Assembly (NCBI GenBank): GCA_009746045.1
Contig: RPFO01000104.1
Span: 2,101,948 to 2,154,447, forward strand
Direction of reading: 5' to 3'
Length of the DNA stretch: 52,500 nucleotides
Origin: Mesostigma viride
Lineage: Eukaryota; Streptophyta; Mesostigmatophyceae; Mesostigmatales; Mesostigmataceae
Part shown: positions 20,101 through 52,285 of the stretch, one piece after another
Layout: each line of letters opens with the position of its first letter
How positions within the stretch are numbered: position 1 is the stretch's first letter
Translations under genes and position numbers: made by a program
Notes under the pieces: generated by a model
Database searches by the model: none
Seen by the model: the letters and a program-made list of their open reading frames with translations, nothing else
Told to the model about the DNA's origin: nothing

Positions 20101-23100
20101 GGAGAAAGGGGTGCTTCGGTTCGTGGGCGGGGAGAGTGCGGCGCTGGCGCGTCTGAAGCATTACTTCTGGGAGTCAGACTGCGTGCAGGTACGCACCTGC
20201 ACCTGCCACTGATAGGCTTGCATGGGAATGGGAGGACGGCGCGCAGGTTTGTTTATGCTCTACAAGAAACGGTGGTAGGTTGCGCTGGGTATAAAAAAGG
20301 ACCGCGCGCAGGTCCATATCTACGTGTCAGCTCACAGCGATAGGTTTACGCAAATGGAGGGTTTAAGTGGTGGTCAAGGGGGGCGGAGTGGGGAAGATTG
20401 AGTGGAAAAAGGGAGGGAAGGGAGTTTCGACGGATGCCTATGCCGCCCAAGCTACAGCCGCAGGCAGCCTTTCCCATCACAAGACTACCCACTACGCTGG
20501 TGAAGGGAACGATTGCCAGGCTGGGACTCAATGGGGACCCATTACAGCCTCTCCGCCTGTTGCCCAGTGTTTTAATTAGGGGGGTAGTGCAAAAACCTTA
20601 AAAATTTTATTGCATGGGATGAAGGCAGGCCATAGTGTATACCCAGATACTGCCATGTGCTCTCCACACCTGGCCCTCGGCTTAACATTCATGAAAGCCT
20701 GTCATGTCGTTCATGAACCTCGCCATCTTGTGCCTCACTGCTGCCTGATGGCTCGGTGGCCTATGCCGCTGCAATCTTAGTTATTGCCTTGTATGTTATT
20801 GCCTTGCACCTTATTGTCTTCTATGTCATTGCCTTATATGTCATTACCTTTCAAGTAAGTGCGGTCTAAGTTAGTGCCTTCTATGCCATGGCCTTCTATG
20901 TCGTCGCCTGGTTGCCCGCCTGTGCACCCGCTCGTCGGCTTGCCTGCGCTTGCCATGCACGGTACATCGCCAGCATTACAAGGAGACGCGTAACGGAAAA
21001 TGCTGGGCCTTATCGGAACTGAACGTGGCATGTCTACCTGTTTGGCCTGCCTGCCTGTCCCCACGCTCGCTTGCCTGCGCGACAATGCCGTACGTCACCA
21101 GCATTACAAAGAGACGCGCAACGGCATGCTGGGCGCCGACTACTCCACCAAGTTCTCTCCCTGGCTAGCGCATGGGTGCCTCTCCCCCCGCTTCGTGTAT
21201 GCCGAGGTGAGCCTGCCTGAGGCTGGCACACACGGGTTTGTCCCTTGGACGCATCAGTACCTGTGAACCAACCCCTTGCGGGTGGCCTGCCCAGGTCTAG
21301 TATACTGTACTAGACCCGTTGGTCACTATACTGGTCACGACAGCGCTTGGGCTGTTTCCTTGCGAGGCCGTCATGTGTGTATGCGGAGGTAGTGGGGGTA
21401 TTAAGCACGCTATCATAACCTGTGCAATGTATGGGTTACCTCCTGAGGGGTCCCCATGCGCAGCGCAAGGTCTGCCTGGCAGCGTAGCAATGGACCAGCT
21501 CATCTGTGGTCGTCCGCGGCTCTTTGCGTACACAATCAAGCATGTACTACTATGGAACTTCACAACTGTACCAAAAATATAGTAGTATATAAAGTATGTA
21601 ACTATGCGTCTGTATGAGTAGTATAATGTAGAGTGAACGTTGGATCTCCTTATTTGCTTGCCATCTCATTTAGCCCCCTCTTTATTATACTCCCCGCCTT
21701 GTCATAATCGGCTTCGTATTTAGTCTCATCCGCTCCCCCTGTTTGCTCCACAACTCCCTCCATTGCTTGTCAACTTCTCCACTTTGAGCATCAGCCAAGC
21801 TGTTACCCTTCCCTCGCATTCTCCCCCGGTGCCGTCCGCCAGATGACAGATCCTTCCTTTAGCATCATCAATGGTCACCGTGCTCTCATCCCTCTCCCCC
21901 TGTTTGCTCATCAACCTCCGCCGTCCCCCCATCCCACCCCACCCCGCCTCACCGGACCCCACCCCTTCACCCCACCCCATACCACCCCACCTGACCGGGT
22001 GCCGTTTGCCAGATCAAGCGCTATGAGCGTGACCGTGTGGCCAACGATAGCACCTACTGGGTGCTCTTTGAGCTGCTCTGGCGGGACTACTTCCGCTTTG
22101 TGTGCGAGAAGTACGGGAACAGGGTGTTCCTCCTGGGGGGGCCCAGGGGGGTGACCGACATCCCCTGGAAGAGGGACGCGCAGCTCTTTGCTGCGTGGTG
22201 CGAGGGGAGGACGGGATACCCCCTGGTGGACGCCAACATGAGGGAGTTAAGGGCGACCGGTTTCATGTCCAACCGTGGGCGGCAGATCGTGTGCAGCTTC
22301 CTGGTGAGACAGTCTACCACAGCGGAGAGTGGGTGGAGCTTCGTATCTGTATGTGCCAAGGGAGGCCGTTGAGTTAGTCTCCAGGCTTGGCCAAAGACGT
22401 GCCAAAGTCCCACAGGCGCAGTGCACGGAATAAAGTGTAAATGGTTGTTGTGGTCAGTCATACGAACTGTTTGTGTGCTGGGTTCCCTGGTGAGGCAGGT
22501 GGGAGAATGTTTTTGCCCGCTTCTGTTTTTGCATATGTGGCCTTTGAGCACGTACAGGCGACCCTTTAGGAGGCCACACGGCGCCTATTCATGGGTGGGA
22601 GCTATGACCTTTGAGCACATACAGGTGACCCTTTGGGAGGCCACACGGCGCCTATTCAATGGTAGGAGCTAAGCTAGTCGGCTGCCTAACCATGTTTTTC
22701 AATGTGTGCCCGTTGAGCATCGTTGCTTTAGTGCCAACACCTGTTACCTGTGCACAGTTTGCTGGTAAACATCGAGTGGTCCCATTATTTATAAGGGTGT
22801 AGAGAGCATTATTTCTAAGGGTGTAGAGAGCATGGCTTAGTGTGGTTGATTGTGGAGAGTGCCCTGGCCAAACGTGTTCATGATTGTGTGATACTGGTGC
22901 GTGAGTGGGACCTTCTTGCGCGCTTGGAGTCACTCATTTCGGTTATCCGCTTTTTTTCAATTGTTGTCTTGCTGATCTGCCTACAATGAACATTGCCGAT
23001 AAGTGTACTAGTAAGTTATTGTGCCACGGCGCCTACCTTGGTATTGGGTGCACGATGACGATGACATGTTTGGTGATGATGCACCTGACGATGACGGTGC

Positions 23101-23738
23101 ATGTGATGATGATGTATGCGGTGGTGATGCATGTGATGATGCTGCAGACGCGCGATCTCGGGCTGGATTGGCGAATGGGCGCCGAGTGGTTCGAGGCCTA
23201 CCTGCTGGACTACGACCCTTGCTCGAACTACGGCAACTGGACCTATGGCGCTGGCGTCGGGAACGATCCCAGGGAGGACCGCTACTTCAGCCTGTCGAAG
23301 CAGGGGCAGAACTATGACGCGGACGGCGCGTATGTCTCGCACTGGTGCCCCGAGCTGGCCTCCGTCCCGATGCCCCTGCGGCACTTCCCCGGCACACTCA
23401 CACCTGCGGAGCAGGAGCAATATGGGGTCCAGTTAGGGGTCACCTACCCGCGTCCGATCGCACCGCTTAAGCACGGCGGGGAGCGGCCAGCATGGGTGAG
23501 CAAGCCAGGTGGGCCCGGCATGGGCGCCGGCAGGGGGGGTGGCGCGAGTCGAATCAACCGCAGCGGGATGGGGGTTGGGAAGGTGGGCGGCAGGGGGATG
23601 GGTAGAGGGGGCGGCAGGGATCGGGTCAGGGGCACGAGCATCGCCTCGCAAGCGGCCGCGGAGGCTGCTTTGTCGGGGCTGGACAAGGGGCAGACGACAC
23701 TGGTGGGGCTGTGGGGCAAACGCCCCACCGTGCCATGA
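17181..23738 (+). CDS. Cryptochrome DASH, six exons
   Basis: The exons, all phase 0, are 17,181-17,513, 18,557-18,682, 19,487-20,188, 21,102-21,206, 22,013-22,303 and 23,148-23,738, giving about 715 residues. The photolyase-type N-terminal domain starts with [18 protein letters not shown]. The FAD domain has [17 protein letters not shown] (about 401-417), ELLWRDYF (about 442-449) and [16 protein letters not shown] (about 546-561), all hallmarks of the DASH clade. These proteins bind FAD and an antenna cofactor and act in blue-light sensing and repair of pyrimidine dimers in single-stranded DNA. ATG 17,181 adds 44 residues rich in Arg, Ser and Phe before [10 protein letters not shown], typical of an organellar presequence; ATG 17,313 is the alternative start. 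Exon 3 carries a roughly 65-residue Ser/Ala/Pro insert, and the C-terminus is Gly/Arg-rich. Introns contain decayed copies of the splice junctions. Confidence 0.9.
18236..18305 (+). repeat. Degenerate telomere-like repeats in CRY intron 1
   Basis: Units such as TTTAGGG, CTTAGGG, TTAGGGG and TTGGGG follow each other for about 65 bp. It may be an interstitial telomeric remnant left by break repair, or a G-rich minisatellite. The mixed units do not identify the telomere type of the organism. Confidence 0.6.
18820..19175 (+). repeat. Minisatellite, about 31-bp unit, in CRY intron 2
   Basis: The unit, of the form TTGCTTATTTGTGTGTCCTT plus TACTATTCCCC, is repeated roughly ten times, with the last copies nearly identical. 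It lies wholly within intron 2, and reading frames through it are artefacts. Confidence 0.85.
20939..21000 (+). repeat. Decayed copy of the exon 4 acceptor segment (CRY intron 3)
   Basis: CTTGCCTGCGC followed by a CCAGCATTACAAGGAGACGC block repeats the segment at 21,070-21,125 that spans the real acceptor and the first 24 bases of exon 4, about 131 bp upstream. The AG is retained, but exon-like sequence after it decays (AACGGAAAATGC against AACGGCATGCTG), so use of this site would lose the frame. Confidence 0.75.
22535..22675 (+). repeat. Tandem duplication, about 66 bp, in CRY intron 5
   Basis: Two copies of a segment containing TTTGAGCACGTACAGGCGAC, AGGCCACACGGCGCCTATTC and GGTGGGAGCTA lie in direct tandem. 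They are intronic and non-coding. Confidence 0.8.
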
Positions 23739-23789
23739 GCGGCATACCTCAGAGCTCTCATAGTCTGTGCAAGTGTATATTTGGCATGT

Positions 23790-23892
23790 GCATTAATTAA
23801 TGAATGAATGAATGAATGAATGAATGAATGAATGAATGAATCAATTAATTAGACTTGTGCTCCCGTTGGGGAGTCACGGAGCATTAACCCCG
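23790..23892 (-). mobile_element. LINE 3' terminus fragment next to polypurine array 3
   Basis: The minus strand shows the CAAC-loop hairpin (23,857-23,877) followed by AATTAATTGATTC and a (TTCA)n repeat. The element body is cut off after a few bases, where GGAT/GGAC/GGGA repeats begin. The hairpin core matches that of the complete element at 26,651-27,077. Confidence 0.6.
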
Positions 23893-25728
23893 ATGGATGG
23901 ATGGATGGATGGATGGACGGACGGACGGACGGACGGACGGACGGACGGACGGACGGACGGACGGACGGACGGACGGACGGACGGACGGACGGACGGACGG
24001 ACGGACGGACGGACGGACGGACGGACGGACGGACGGACGGAGGGACGGAGGAGGGAGGGAGGGAGGGAGGAGGGAGGGAGGAGGGAGGGAGGGAGGGAGG
24101 GAGGAGGGAGGGAGGGAGGAGGGAGGGAGGGAGGAGGGAGGGAGGGAGGAGGGAGGGAGGGAGGGAGGGAGGGAGGGAGGGAGGGAGGGAGGGAGGGAGG
24201 AGGGAGGAGAGGAGGGAGGAGAGGGAGGGAGGGAGGGGGGAGGAGGGAGGGAGGGAGGGAGGAGGAGGGGGAGGGAGGGAGGGAGGGGGAGGGAGGGAGG
24301 GAGAGGAGGGGAGGGAGGGAGGGAGGGAGGGAGGGAGGGAGGAGGGAGGGAGGGAGGGAGGGGGAGGGGAGGGAGGAGGGAGGGAGGAGGGAGGGAGGGA
24401 GGGAGGGAGGGAGGGAGGGAGGGAGGGAGGGAGGGAGGAGGGAGGAGGGAGGGAGAGAGGGAGGGAGGAGGGAGGGAGGGAGGGAGGGAGGGAGGAGGGA
24501 GGGAGGGAGGGAGGAGGAGGGGGAGGGAGGGAGGGAGGGAGGGAGGGGGGAGGGAGGGAGGGAGGGAGGGAGGGAGGGAGGGGAGGAGGAGGGAGGGAGG
24601 GAGGGAGGAGGGAGGGAGGGAGGGAGGGAGCGGAGGGAGGGAGGGAGGGGGAGGGAGGGAGGAGGGAGGGAGGAGGGAGGAGGGAGGGAGGAGGGAGGGA
24701 GGGAGGGAGGAGGGAGGGAGGGAGGAGGGAGGGAGGGAGGGAGGGAGGGAGGGAGGGAGGGAGGAGGGAGGGAGGAGGGAGGGAGGGAGGAGGGAGGAGG
24801 GGGAGGGAGGAGGAGGGGGGAGGGAGGGAGGGAGGGAGGGAGGGAGGGAGGGAGGGAGGGAGGAGGGAGGGAGGGAGGAGGAGGGAGGGAGGGAGGGAGG
24901 GAGGAGGGAGGGAGGGAGGAGGGAGGGAGGGAGGGAGGGGAGGGAGGGAGGGAGGGAGGGAGGAGGAGGGAGGGAGGAGGGAGGGAGGGAGGGAGGGAGG
25001 GAGGGAGGAGGGAGGGAGGGAGGAGGGAGGGAGGGAGGGAGGGAGGGAGGAGGGAGGGAGGGAGGAGGGAGGGAGGGAGAGGAGAGGGAGGGAGGAGGGA
25101 GGGAGGAGGAGGGAGGGAGGGAGGGAGGGAGGGAGGGAGGAGGGAGGGAGGGAGGGAGGAGGGAGGGGAGGAGGAGGGAGGGAGGGAGGGAGGAGGAGGG
25201 AGGGAGGAGGGAGGGAGGGAGGGAGGGAGGGAGGGAGGGAGGGAGGGAGGAGGAGGGAGGGAGGGAGGGAGGGAGGAGGGAGGGAGGGAGGGAGGGGAGG
25301 AGGAGGGAGGGAGGAGGGAGGGAGGGAGGGAGGGAGGGAGGGGGAGGGAGGGAGGGAGGGAGGAGGGAGGGAGGGAGGAGGGAGGAGGGAGGGAGGGAGG
25401 GAGGGGGGAGGGAGGAGGGAGGGAGGGAGGGAGGGAGGAGGGAGGGAGGGAGGGAGGGAGGGAGGGAGGGAGGGAGGGAGGAGGGAGGGAGGGAGGGAGG
25501 GAGGGAGGAGGAGGGAGGGAGGGAGGGAGGGAGGAGAGGGAGGGAGGGAGGGAGGGAGGGAGGGAGGAGGGAGGGAGGGAGGAGGAGGGAGGGAGGGAGG
25601 AGGGAGGGAGGGAGGGAGGGAGGGAGGGAGGCAGGGATGGATGGATGGATGGATGGATGGATGGATGGATGGATGGATGGATGGATGGATGGATGGATGG
25701 ATGGATGGATGGATGGATGGATGGATGG
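23893..25728 (+). repeat. Compound array 3: (GGAT)n (GGAC)n (GGGA)n (GGAT)n
   Basis: GGAT units (23,893-23,915) pass into about 125 bp of GGAC, then about 1.6 kb of GGGA with many GGA and GAGA interruptions (to about 25,635), then about 90 bp of GGAT. All units differ at one base of a GGAN tetranucleotide, which suggests growth from a common seed with substitution and spread. The very long reading frames on both strands are artefacts. Confidence 0.95.
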
Positions 25729-26650
25729 TGTTACGACTCAGCCGTCCACCTCCGCCTCTACCTCTAATCGGTCTAATACTACCTAAATTAGTGAGGCCAC
25801 CTCTAGTAAATCCCTGCGCGAAAGACGAACGTGACGAGCTGGATCTCAACTGGTGCATTTACGTAAGTACGACTATAATATAATAATAAGAGAATGGTTG
25901 TCTCTTTGATAATACGCCATAAGCCATTTAACCGAACCCCGTTTATTCCAGGAATAGAGGAAGGAAACACTACTACACTGCCATGACCCTAGCTATATGT
26001 GTCAATTCATTAACACAAGCCGAGTGCCAACGCGAGGGGTAGAACGTGCATAAATGATCACCAACGGTCCAGCATGCTCGGGCCGACATGGCCCTCGCCT
26101 ACAATTGCACCTGTAGATGCACGCTGGTCCACTACATTCTACCCGAAGGATAAGGACCACTACTAAAGTACGCGGCGCGACGCCAAATGCATCCAATGCA
26201 CCACGGTACTGGGACAACAGTGTCCACCGGTACAAGCTACACGTAAACCTAGGAACGACTGAGGCAAAGGACCTAATTTACGTCCGTAACTGCATGTGAC
26301 AGATTGTTACGCGACGTAACACCTCCCCCCCCACAAAGGTAGGGAGCCCTCTCGATCCCTACGCACAGGGAGGAAACCAAAGGAGTAGGAATAACCTAAC
26401 GCACCCAACACAAGTCCAGCACAATCGACAGGCCATCCAAGGTACAAAGCACAAACATGTTAACTCGGTTCCACCCCGAGTGGTGTAGGGTTAGCCAGCA
26501 CCAAGCCTGGTGTGAGGTTCCCCTAACTGCCTGGCACGGAGGCCTTGCCGGGAGGGTCGGCACTGGGCAGGACACACAGAGTAAACAATGTTAACACCAA
26601 GGACCAAGAACAACCAACCAACTGGCCAGGTCATGAGGGAGACTCTATAT
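25729..26650. other. Non-coding stretch between array 3 and a LINE insertion
   Basis: No gene is supported. TGGTTGTCTCTTTGATA at about 25,895 repeats the motif at 4,583 and 14,984 and lies beside a TAATAATAAG stretch. The left target duplication AGACTCTATAT of the following element is at 26,640-26,650. Confidence 0.45.
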
Positions 26651-27077
26651 TAATTAATTAATTAATTAAACTCGTGCTCCCGTTGGGGAGTCACGGAGCA
26701 CCGAAGTGCTTTTAATCCCTGTGTGTGCACTACAGGAGAAAGGGCAGAGACCCCCAGTCTCCTTCATGCCAAAGGCATGCCACAGCTGCAATCGGGCGCG
26801 GCTAGCTAAAAGGACAGGCTAACGATCCGGCAAACTGTGGGTGCAATAAGACCCATGTGAGCATATCATAGCAAGGAGCGTGGGCAGGTAATCTGAACAT
26901 AACCAGGGCGTAGCATGGCTGTACTAGGACTAGGCTAAGGCTATGGCTGGTTGTGTACCGTGCGTTGGCGGCACGTGACTAGGTGTGTTGGCACAGCTAG
27001 GCAACATTCTAGGCATGGCTGCCTTAGCGGCAGTGACGCCAATGGTTACAAGCTAGGGCTATTGCTATTCTAGAGTT
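26651..27077 (-). mobile_element. 5'-truncated LINE/SINE tail with 11-bp TSD
   Basis: AGACTCTATAT at 26,640-26,650 and 27,078-27,088 flanks a 427-bp insert. On the minus strand the insert ends in a CAAC-loop hairpin (26,674-26,694) and a TTAA-type repeat. It contains TTGCACCCACAGT, shared with the 3' UTR of the ORF1 element near 14,670. There is no coding sequence. This is a clean example of target-primed insertion by the local LINE machinery. Confidence 0.8.
26674..26694 (-). other. LINE 3'-terminal hairpin, CAAC loop, extended stem
   Basis: On the minus strand CTCCC-CAAC-GGGAG is extended by GTG/CAC pairs around one mismatch. Compared with the ACTCC/GGAGT stem of the other family the pairs differ but pairing is kept, while the CAAC loop is unchanged. 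Confidence 0.65.
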
Positions 27078-27390
27078 AGACTCTATATACCGGAGGGACA
27101 ACACCCTCAGGTCGGGCCTAAGGCCCTCTATCTAGTTGCCATCAGTCTGGTAGGTACCACGCAAGGCCGTCAGGACATCCAGATATGCATGACATCGAGA
27201 TATATGTATTAAAATATATAATTACATCGAGATATATGTATGGAGGCGAGTTTCTATTGGCGTAACTTTGTAGTATTGTACGAAAACTGTCAAGGGATCG
27301 AGACGGAAAGTACTGAAATCGCGGAAGTGTCGCGGGGACGTTTCTACTTTCTAGATTGATTGCGCATTCGACGGTTAAGAGGCAGAGGTG

Positions 27391-27745
27391 CGGTTGACTG
27401 GACGACGGTGTTGGACGGAATTTCCGGTTAGCGATGCGGTATAAAGCTTTGCATGTCACGTTGTCGGATCTTAGCCCTTGCGTCGCGCTATGCTGTGGCG
27501 AACTTATTCTCCGCCGTCAGATTGCACCGTCGATGAGCGTCGATGCTCGTCGATGAACCCAACGCAAGCCATGTCGGTGACGGAAAGAAGTAAAAATTGG
27601 TGCGCCGGCCTCTAAGGCTTCAAGTTTGGTAAAGTACGGAACTTGTAGCCCGGCGACTACGCGTCGAGCAGTCCGCAGGTAGTCCGCCGGCGTTAATTTG
27701 TTAATTTTGTTAATTTGTAAACTGGGGACAACCTAGTCGTTGAAA
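27391..27745 (+). repeat. Dispersed repeat family R1, copy 2
   Basis: This is the same family as 1,953-2,300 and in the same orientation, with small indels (for example an extra CGTCGATGAG unit near 27,535). A further shared segment, GCGAGTTTC-ATTGGCG followed by TTGTAGTATT, occurs at about 27,245 and 27,895, so the family may extend beyond the core or be part of a larger decayed element. Confidence 0.6.
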
Positions 27746-29433
27746 TCCTGCTATTTTGCTAAAAAAATTTCTCGTTTCTGGGATTCCCGCCAATTTTCGA
27801 CTGAGTGTGCATGAAACGCTGCTGGATTAATTAAGAGGTACCTTGAATTTAAATAAGAGACATGCCTCTATCCAGATATAATTTGGGACGCGAGTTTCGA
27901 TTGGCGTTAACTTGTAGTATTGGACGATAAGTAGACACCATGTCAAGCCGTTTAATTCATTTCGACTTTTACATTTTCAAATGTTTGCCGATGAAGGATC
28001 ACTTATATACCCGACTTCTCCGCTAAATCTCATCGACCGGGTTTCGAGACAACCCACGAACGCCGTAGATGCAGATCCAACGGAGTAAACAACGTCACGA
28101 CCGACGCGGCGCCAAATAGTCGCCTAGGTTCCTAGCTTTTCTGCGAGCCATTTGATAACTCTGGCATTTCAGCAACCGTAGCTCGAGTTACGGTCCAAGG
28201 ACGTTTAGCTGTACGAGTAACTATTTCAAGTCTGATTCGTAAGACTAGGGCTAGTTCAAAGTGCGTGTCCGTTGGTCGATCCAAAGGCGACAGCGAATGC
28301 GCGTCGCGTCTTTCATGTAATCATGTTGGACGAAGGCAAGCCGGCGCGAGCACAGGCACCACAAAAAAAGCCACTGGCGGAAGTAGCTGGTGCGGGAGTG
28401 CGGCGATGGCGACAGGGCCACAGAGGCGTTCAGGGATTCTAACACGTCTTCAGTTCGCAAAGTTTCCCACTGTCCTGGTTGAATATATAAGCGCAAATTC
28501 TGTCGAGCGGGTGAATCTGTCCGACGTGATCAAAAAGAGCGCGATGACATGAAAGAAAGCTGAGCTAGGGCAGGGTCAACCGTTGAATTCATAAGGATAG
28601 TGGTGGACTATGCAGGGAAGCCTATGCAAGGAACGCCCATGGTGGTCACGACATCGGTTTATAATCTGAAACGCGACATCGGTTTATAATCTGCCATGTT
28701 TTAGGAATCTGCCACGGTTTTACTGTCCGTCATTTTCATCCAGAAATGTTTTTCAGCCGACCGTCTAATTAGAAGTTGGATCGTCTATGGCCTTGATTTC
28801 CTTGTTTCAGCGTCGCCTATGCATCTTGTGTGCAGGCCGAAGGCCATGCAAGGCGAGGTGGACGTGGACGAGGCTCATGCAAGATGAAGACGAGGCGGTC
28901 GATGACGTCGGGGAGACTTTGTACCATTCTAGTCGGCATTTACCAAGACACCGAGCGTTTAAACTAGGGAGGGTACAAAGCGCCACAAGACCAAGTTTTC
29001 TGGCATGTTTGGGTACCCCTGAAATCGGAAAATTAAGCTGGGTTCGACATTCTGTATGAACATTGTATTGACGAAGAAGATAAAGGAAAAAGTAGGAGAT
29101 AGATCGAGTATGTTGCATGAATCTGACACATTGTGTCTCAATGCGTACAACTTACCAGAAGTGCAGCCGTGTGCTGGTTCAACGATCATGCAAGGATTAG
29201 TCGCGAGCCAAACCTTGTTAGGACGCTATCACATATGATGAAGACTGGCCACTTGTCTGCATGGTTGGGAGGAGGAAACCGAATTCCTGCATGGTTAGCA
29301 GGAGAGTGTACTATGGAAGGGGTCTGGACTATCCCCGTGCGCAATCTGCTTTTGAGATCATGGTAACGCCATCGTTGGGTGACCACTCACTGCATGTGAT
29401 TGCACGTGCCATAGAGCAAGCGCTGTTATAGTC
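27746..29433. other. Non-coding or unrecognised region
   Basis: No gene can be supported. A 90-codon frame at 28,787-29,059 has an acidic patch (MQDEDEAVDDVGETL), but no recognisable family and no clear splice sites. A 20-bp segment (GACATCGGTTTATAATCTG) is directly repeated near 28,650 and 28,675. Confidence 0.4.
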
Positions 29434-29598
29434 ATGGACGCCATCCTCGCTGAGGTGCGACGCCCTCCGCGTAACAATGACTTGGATGATGACACCCTCA
29501 TTGAGAAAGTCTTACAAGACCGCAATAACAAGGCGCGGCAGAAATGCCCTAATAGGGTGGACAGCGATAGCGAGTCTTATGAGTCTGAAATGGAGTAG
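29434..29598 (+). CDS. Small open reading frame, acidic C-terminus, unrecognised
   Basis: The 54-residue frame from ATG 29,434 to TAG 29,596-29,598 starts MDAILAEVRRPPRNNDLDDD and ends VDSDSESYESEME. It has no family match I know. An acceptor-like CTGTTATAG lies just before the ATG, so it could instead be a terminal exon of an unseen gene or transposon. Composition is balanced and non-repetitive, unlike its surroundings. This is weak evidence. Confidence 0.3.
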   Translation: MDAILAEVRRPPRNNDLDDDTLIEKVLQDRNNKARQKCPNRVDSDSESYESEME

Positions 29599-31029
29599 AA
29601 AAACCAGCACATGTGAATGCAGGAATGTGTGCCATGGGATGATGTGATTTCATGAGGTCCATGTGAAACCAGATATGCATGTCTAGATATAGTGTGTTTT
29701 GATGAGACGTACAGCTTCAGCATAAAAACTTTACCTGGGTGACTTAAAATTTCTGTGTAAATATTTTTTAATAAAAAACCAAGTTTTTTGGCGGGAAATC
29801 CTGAAACGAGAAACGAGAAAAATGCACCTCGAGCCAATCGTAGAAAACAAAAGTCAAATCTAGTCAGTAAAAAAAAGCCAAATCAATCAATGCCATGTAT
29901 TGTGCATGGGTCGAATTAACTGGGCTATATAAAATCGCTCGAAGCCGGCCGGTAGGGTGGGTCCGTAGCCCGCACTGTAGCTGGCGCACTCCGTAACCTA
30001 GCTCGACCCCTAGCGTGTCCCATACGCGGCCGCAATTCATATAGCGTTTAATTTGTGCCAACCTCTTGCACAACTGTGCGTATCTATAAACAGAGTCCTT
30101 ACACGATGCTGTTGTGCAGCACGTGCCGAAACTGTTAGTTGTCTCATGCACCAGTAATGGTAGCTAAACATGCATGGTAGCTAGAAATGCAATCTTCGGT
30201 CGCACTGTATTTGTACACAGAGACCAGAAACCTTGATGGATGAAAACATTTTATAACTCTACACGATGAGACAGAGAGCAAACATATGAATAACTCAGTT
30301 GATATACGGTCAACACTGCCATTGCATATGCCTGATATTCAGGCAGGCATGGAAGGCCCATGAAAATCAACTGGACACATACTCATACAAACCTACGTCA
30401 TACCAGGGATAAACATATGATACATGCACTTCTACACAGGAACAATCAAAACATGAACAAGCTACGGCATCGAAGGGTCATTACTCTTAGAAACCCCTTG
30501 TGAGGTATACCGTTCTACCTGGAATATAACAGCCGAGATGACAGGGCATATTGCCACTCCAACCGCTAGCTCATCATGCTCGACACCACTTGACAAAGAC
30601 TTTGATGGACGATGGCCATGCTCGGACACACGTAGAGAAAAGTGGGACGATACTACTATATCAATAAGACACCGTTTGAAAAAAGGGTAGCATAAAGAAG
30701 ACTAGCAGTGCAGGCCTCATTTCACGAGGCCTGGCCCTTAGGATTACCATGGAAAATTGAAGCCCCCTTGAACTCAAGGCCAATGGACTTGTAAACCCAA
30801 GACAAAGATATGAGCGAGCACAAGCATGCCTCCCGGGCACCCATGCAAGCAGACGTGATAAACAGGATGCATCCCAAGAGATCTGGAAAGCACCGTCCTG
30901 TGCAAAAAAAAAAGGCATTTCACAGGCAGGTCGCCCTCCTACTAGAAGAACTTTGCAGCGGCCCGCTTGAAGGCTGGAATGTGTAGGGACCCGCCCCTGG
31001 ACCTGTCTGGGTGCTCACTCCCTGGCGGC
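29599..31029. other. Non-coding region upstream of the minisatellite
   Basis: No supported coding sequence, RNA gene or mobile-element end was recognised in this A/T-richer stretch. It lies between the CRY-DASH side and the 3' end of the large minus-strand gene. Confidence 0.4.
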
Positions 31030-31168
31030 GAACACACGCAGGATTCTGTGAAGGCCAGCTTGAACCTGGTTTCTGTGAAGGCCAGCTTGAACCTGGTTTC
31101 AGTGGAGGTCAGCGTGAGCCTGGTTTCTGTGAAGGCCAGCTTGAACCTGGTTTCTGTAAAGGCAAGTT
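31030..31168 (+). repeat. Minisatellite, 27-bp unit
   Basis: About five copies of a unit containing TCTGTGAAGGCCAGCTTGAA and CCTGGTT, with one diverged copy (AGTGGAGGTCAGCGTGAG). It is a whole number of codons and so stays open in every frame, but no gene context is present. Confidence 0.85.
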
Positions 31169-31599
31169 CAACTGGTGTGATACTCCGCACAAGGCCCAAG
31201 TGCATGGACGTGGGCTTTCCTTGTTATCTGCTTACTTGGCTGGGAAGGGGCCAACCGCTGCAGACAACAGCTTACACCACGCTCACACTTGTTCCGTTAC
31301 AACAAAAAGTTTTTGCTCTCCCCATCTCAACTTGGTGGGGAGCATGTTGACCTCCTCGCTGGTAGGTGCACTGCAGGCACAATGGGTCGTTCCACCGGCC
31401 AAGAATTGCCTTCCTTGCTTGGGAGCCAGCATGGCCCACCACCCGCCTGTATAATGCGGGTGCGGCACTCTCCTCCCCATGCAAAAACTTCCATCCCTCA
31501 CCGACGTGACAGTCAGCCCATGCAACCACCAGCCTCTGCACGTCCCAACTTTACTTGGCGGTCAGCCCATGCAACCACCGGTCATTGCGCTCCCCATTT

Positions 31600-52165
<20,566 letters not shown>

Positions 52166-52214
52166 CTGCGGGCGCGTGTGGCAACAGGCATGGCAATATA
52201 GCGAGGCGGGCATG

Positions 52215-52285
52215 GTAGTAGAGTCAAGCGGGCATGGTGGTAGAGTCAAGCGGGCATGGTGGTAGAGTCAAGCGGGCATGGGAAT
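52215..52285 (+). repeat. Short tandem repeat, 22-bp unit
   Basis: Three copies of GCGGGCATGGTGGTAGAGTC with AA between them, upstream of the first visible exon of the minus-strand gene. Confidence 0.85.

Noticed and set aside
23836-25883. Reading frames of more than 600 codons across array 3
   Set aside because: Pure repeat translation (DGRT, GGRE, LPPS). Flanking residues are unrelated to any family.
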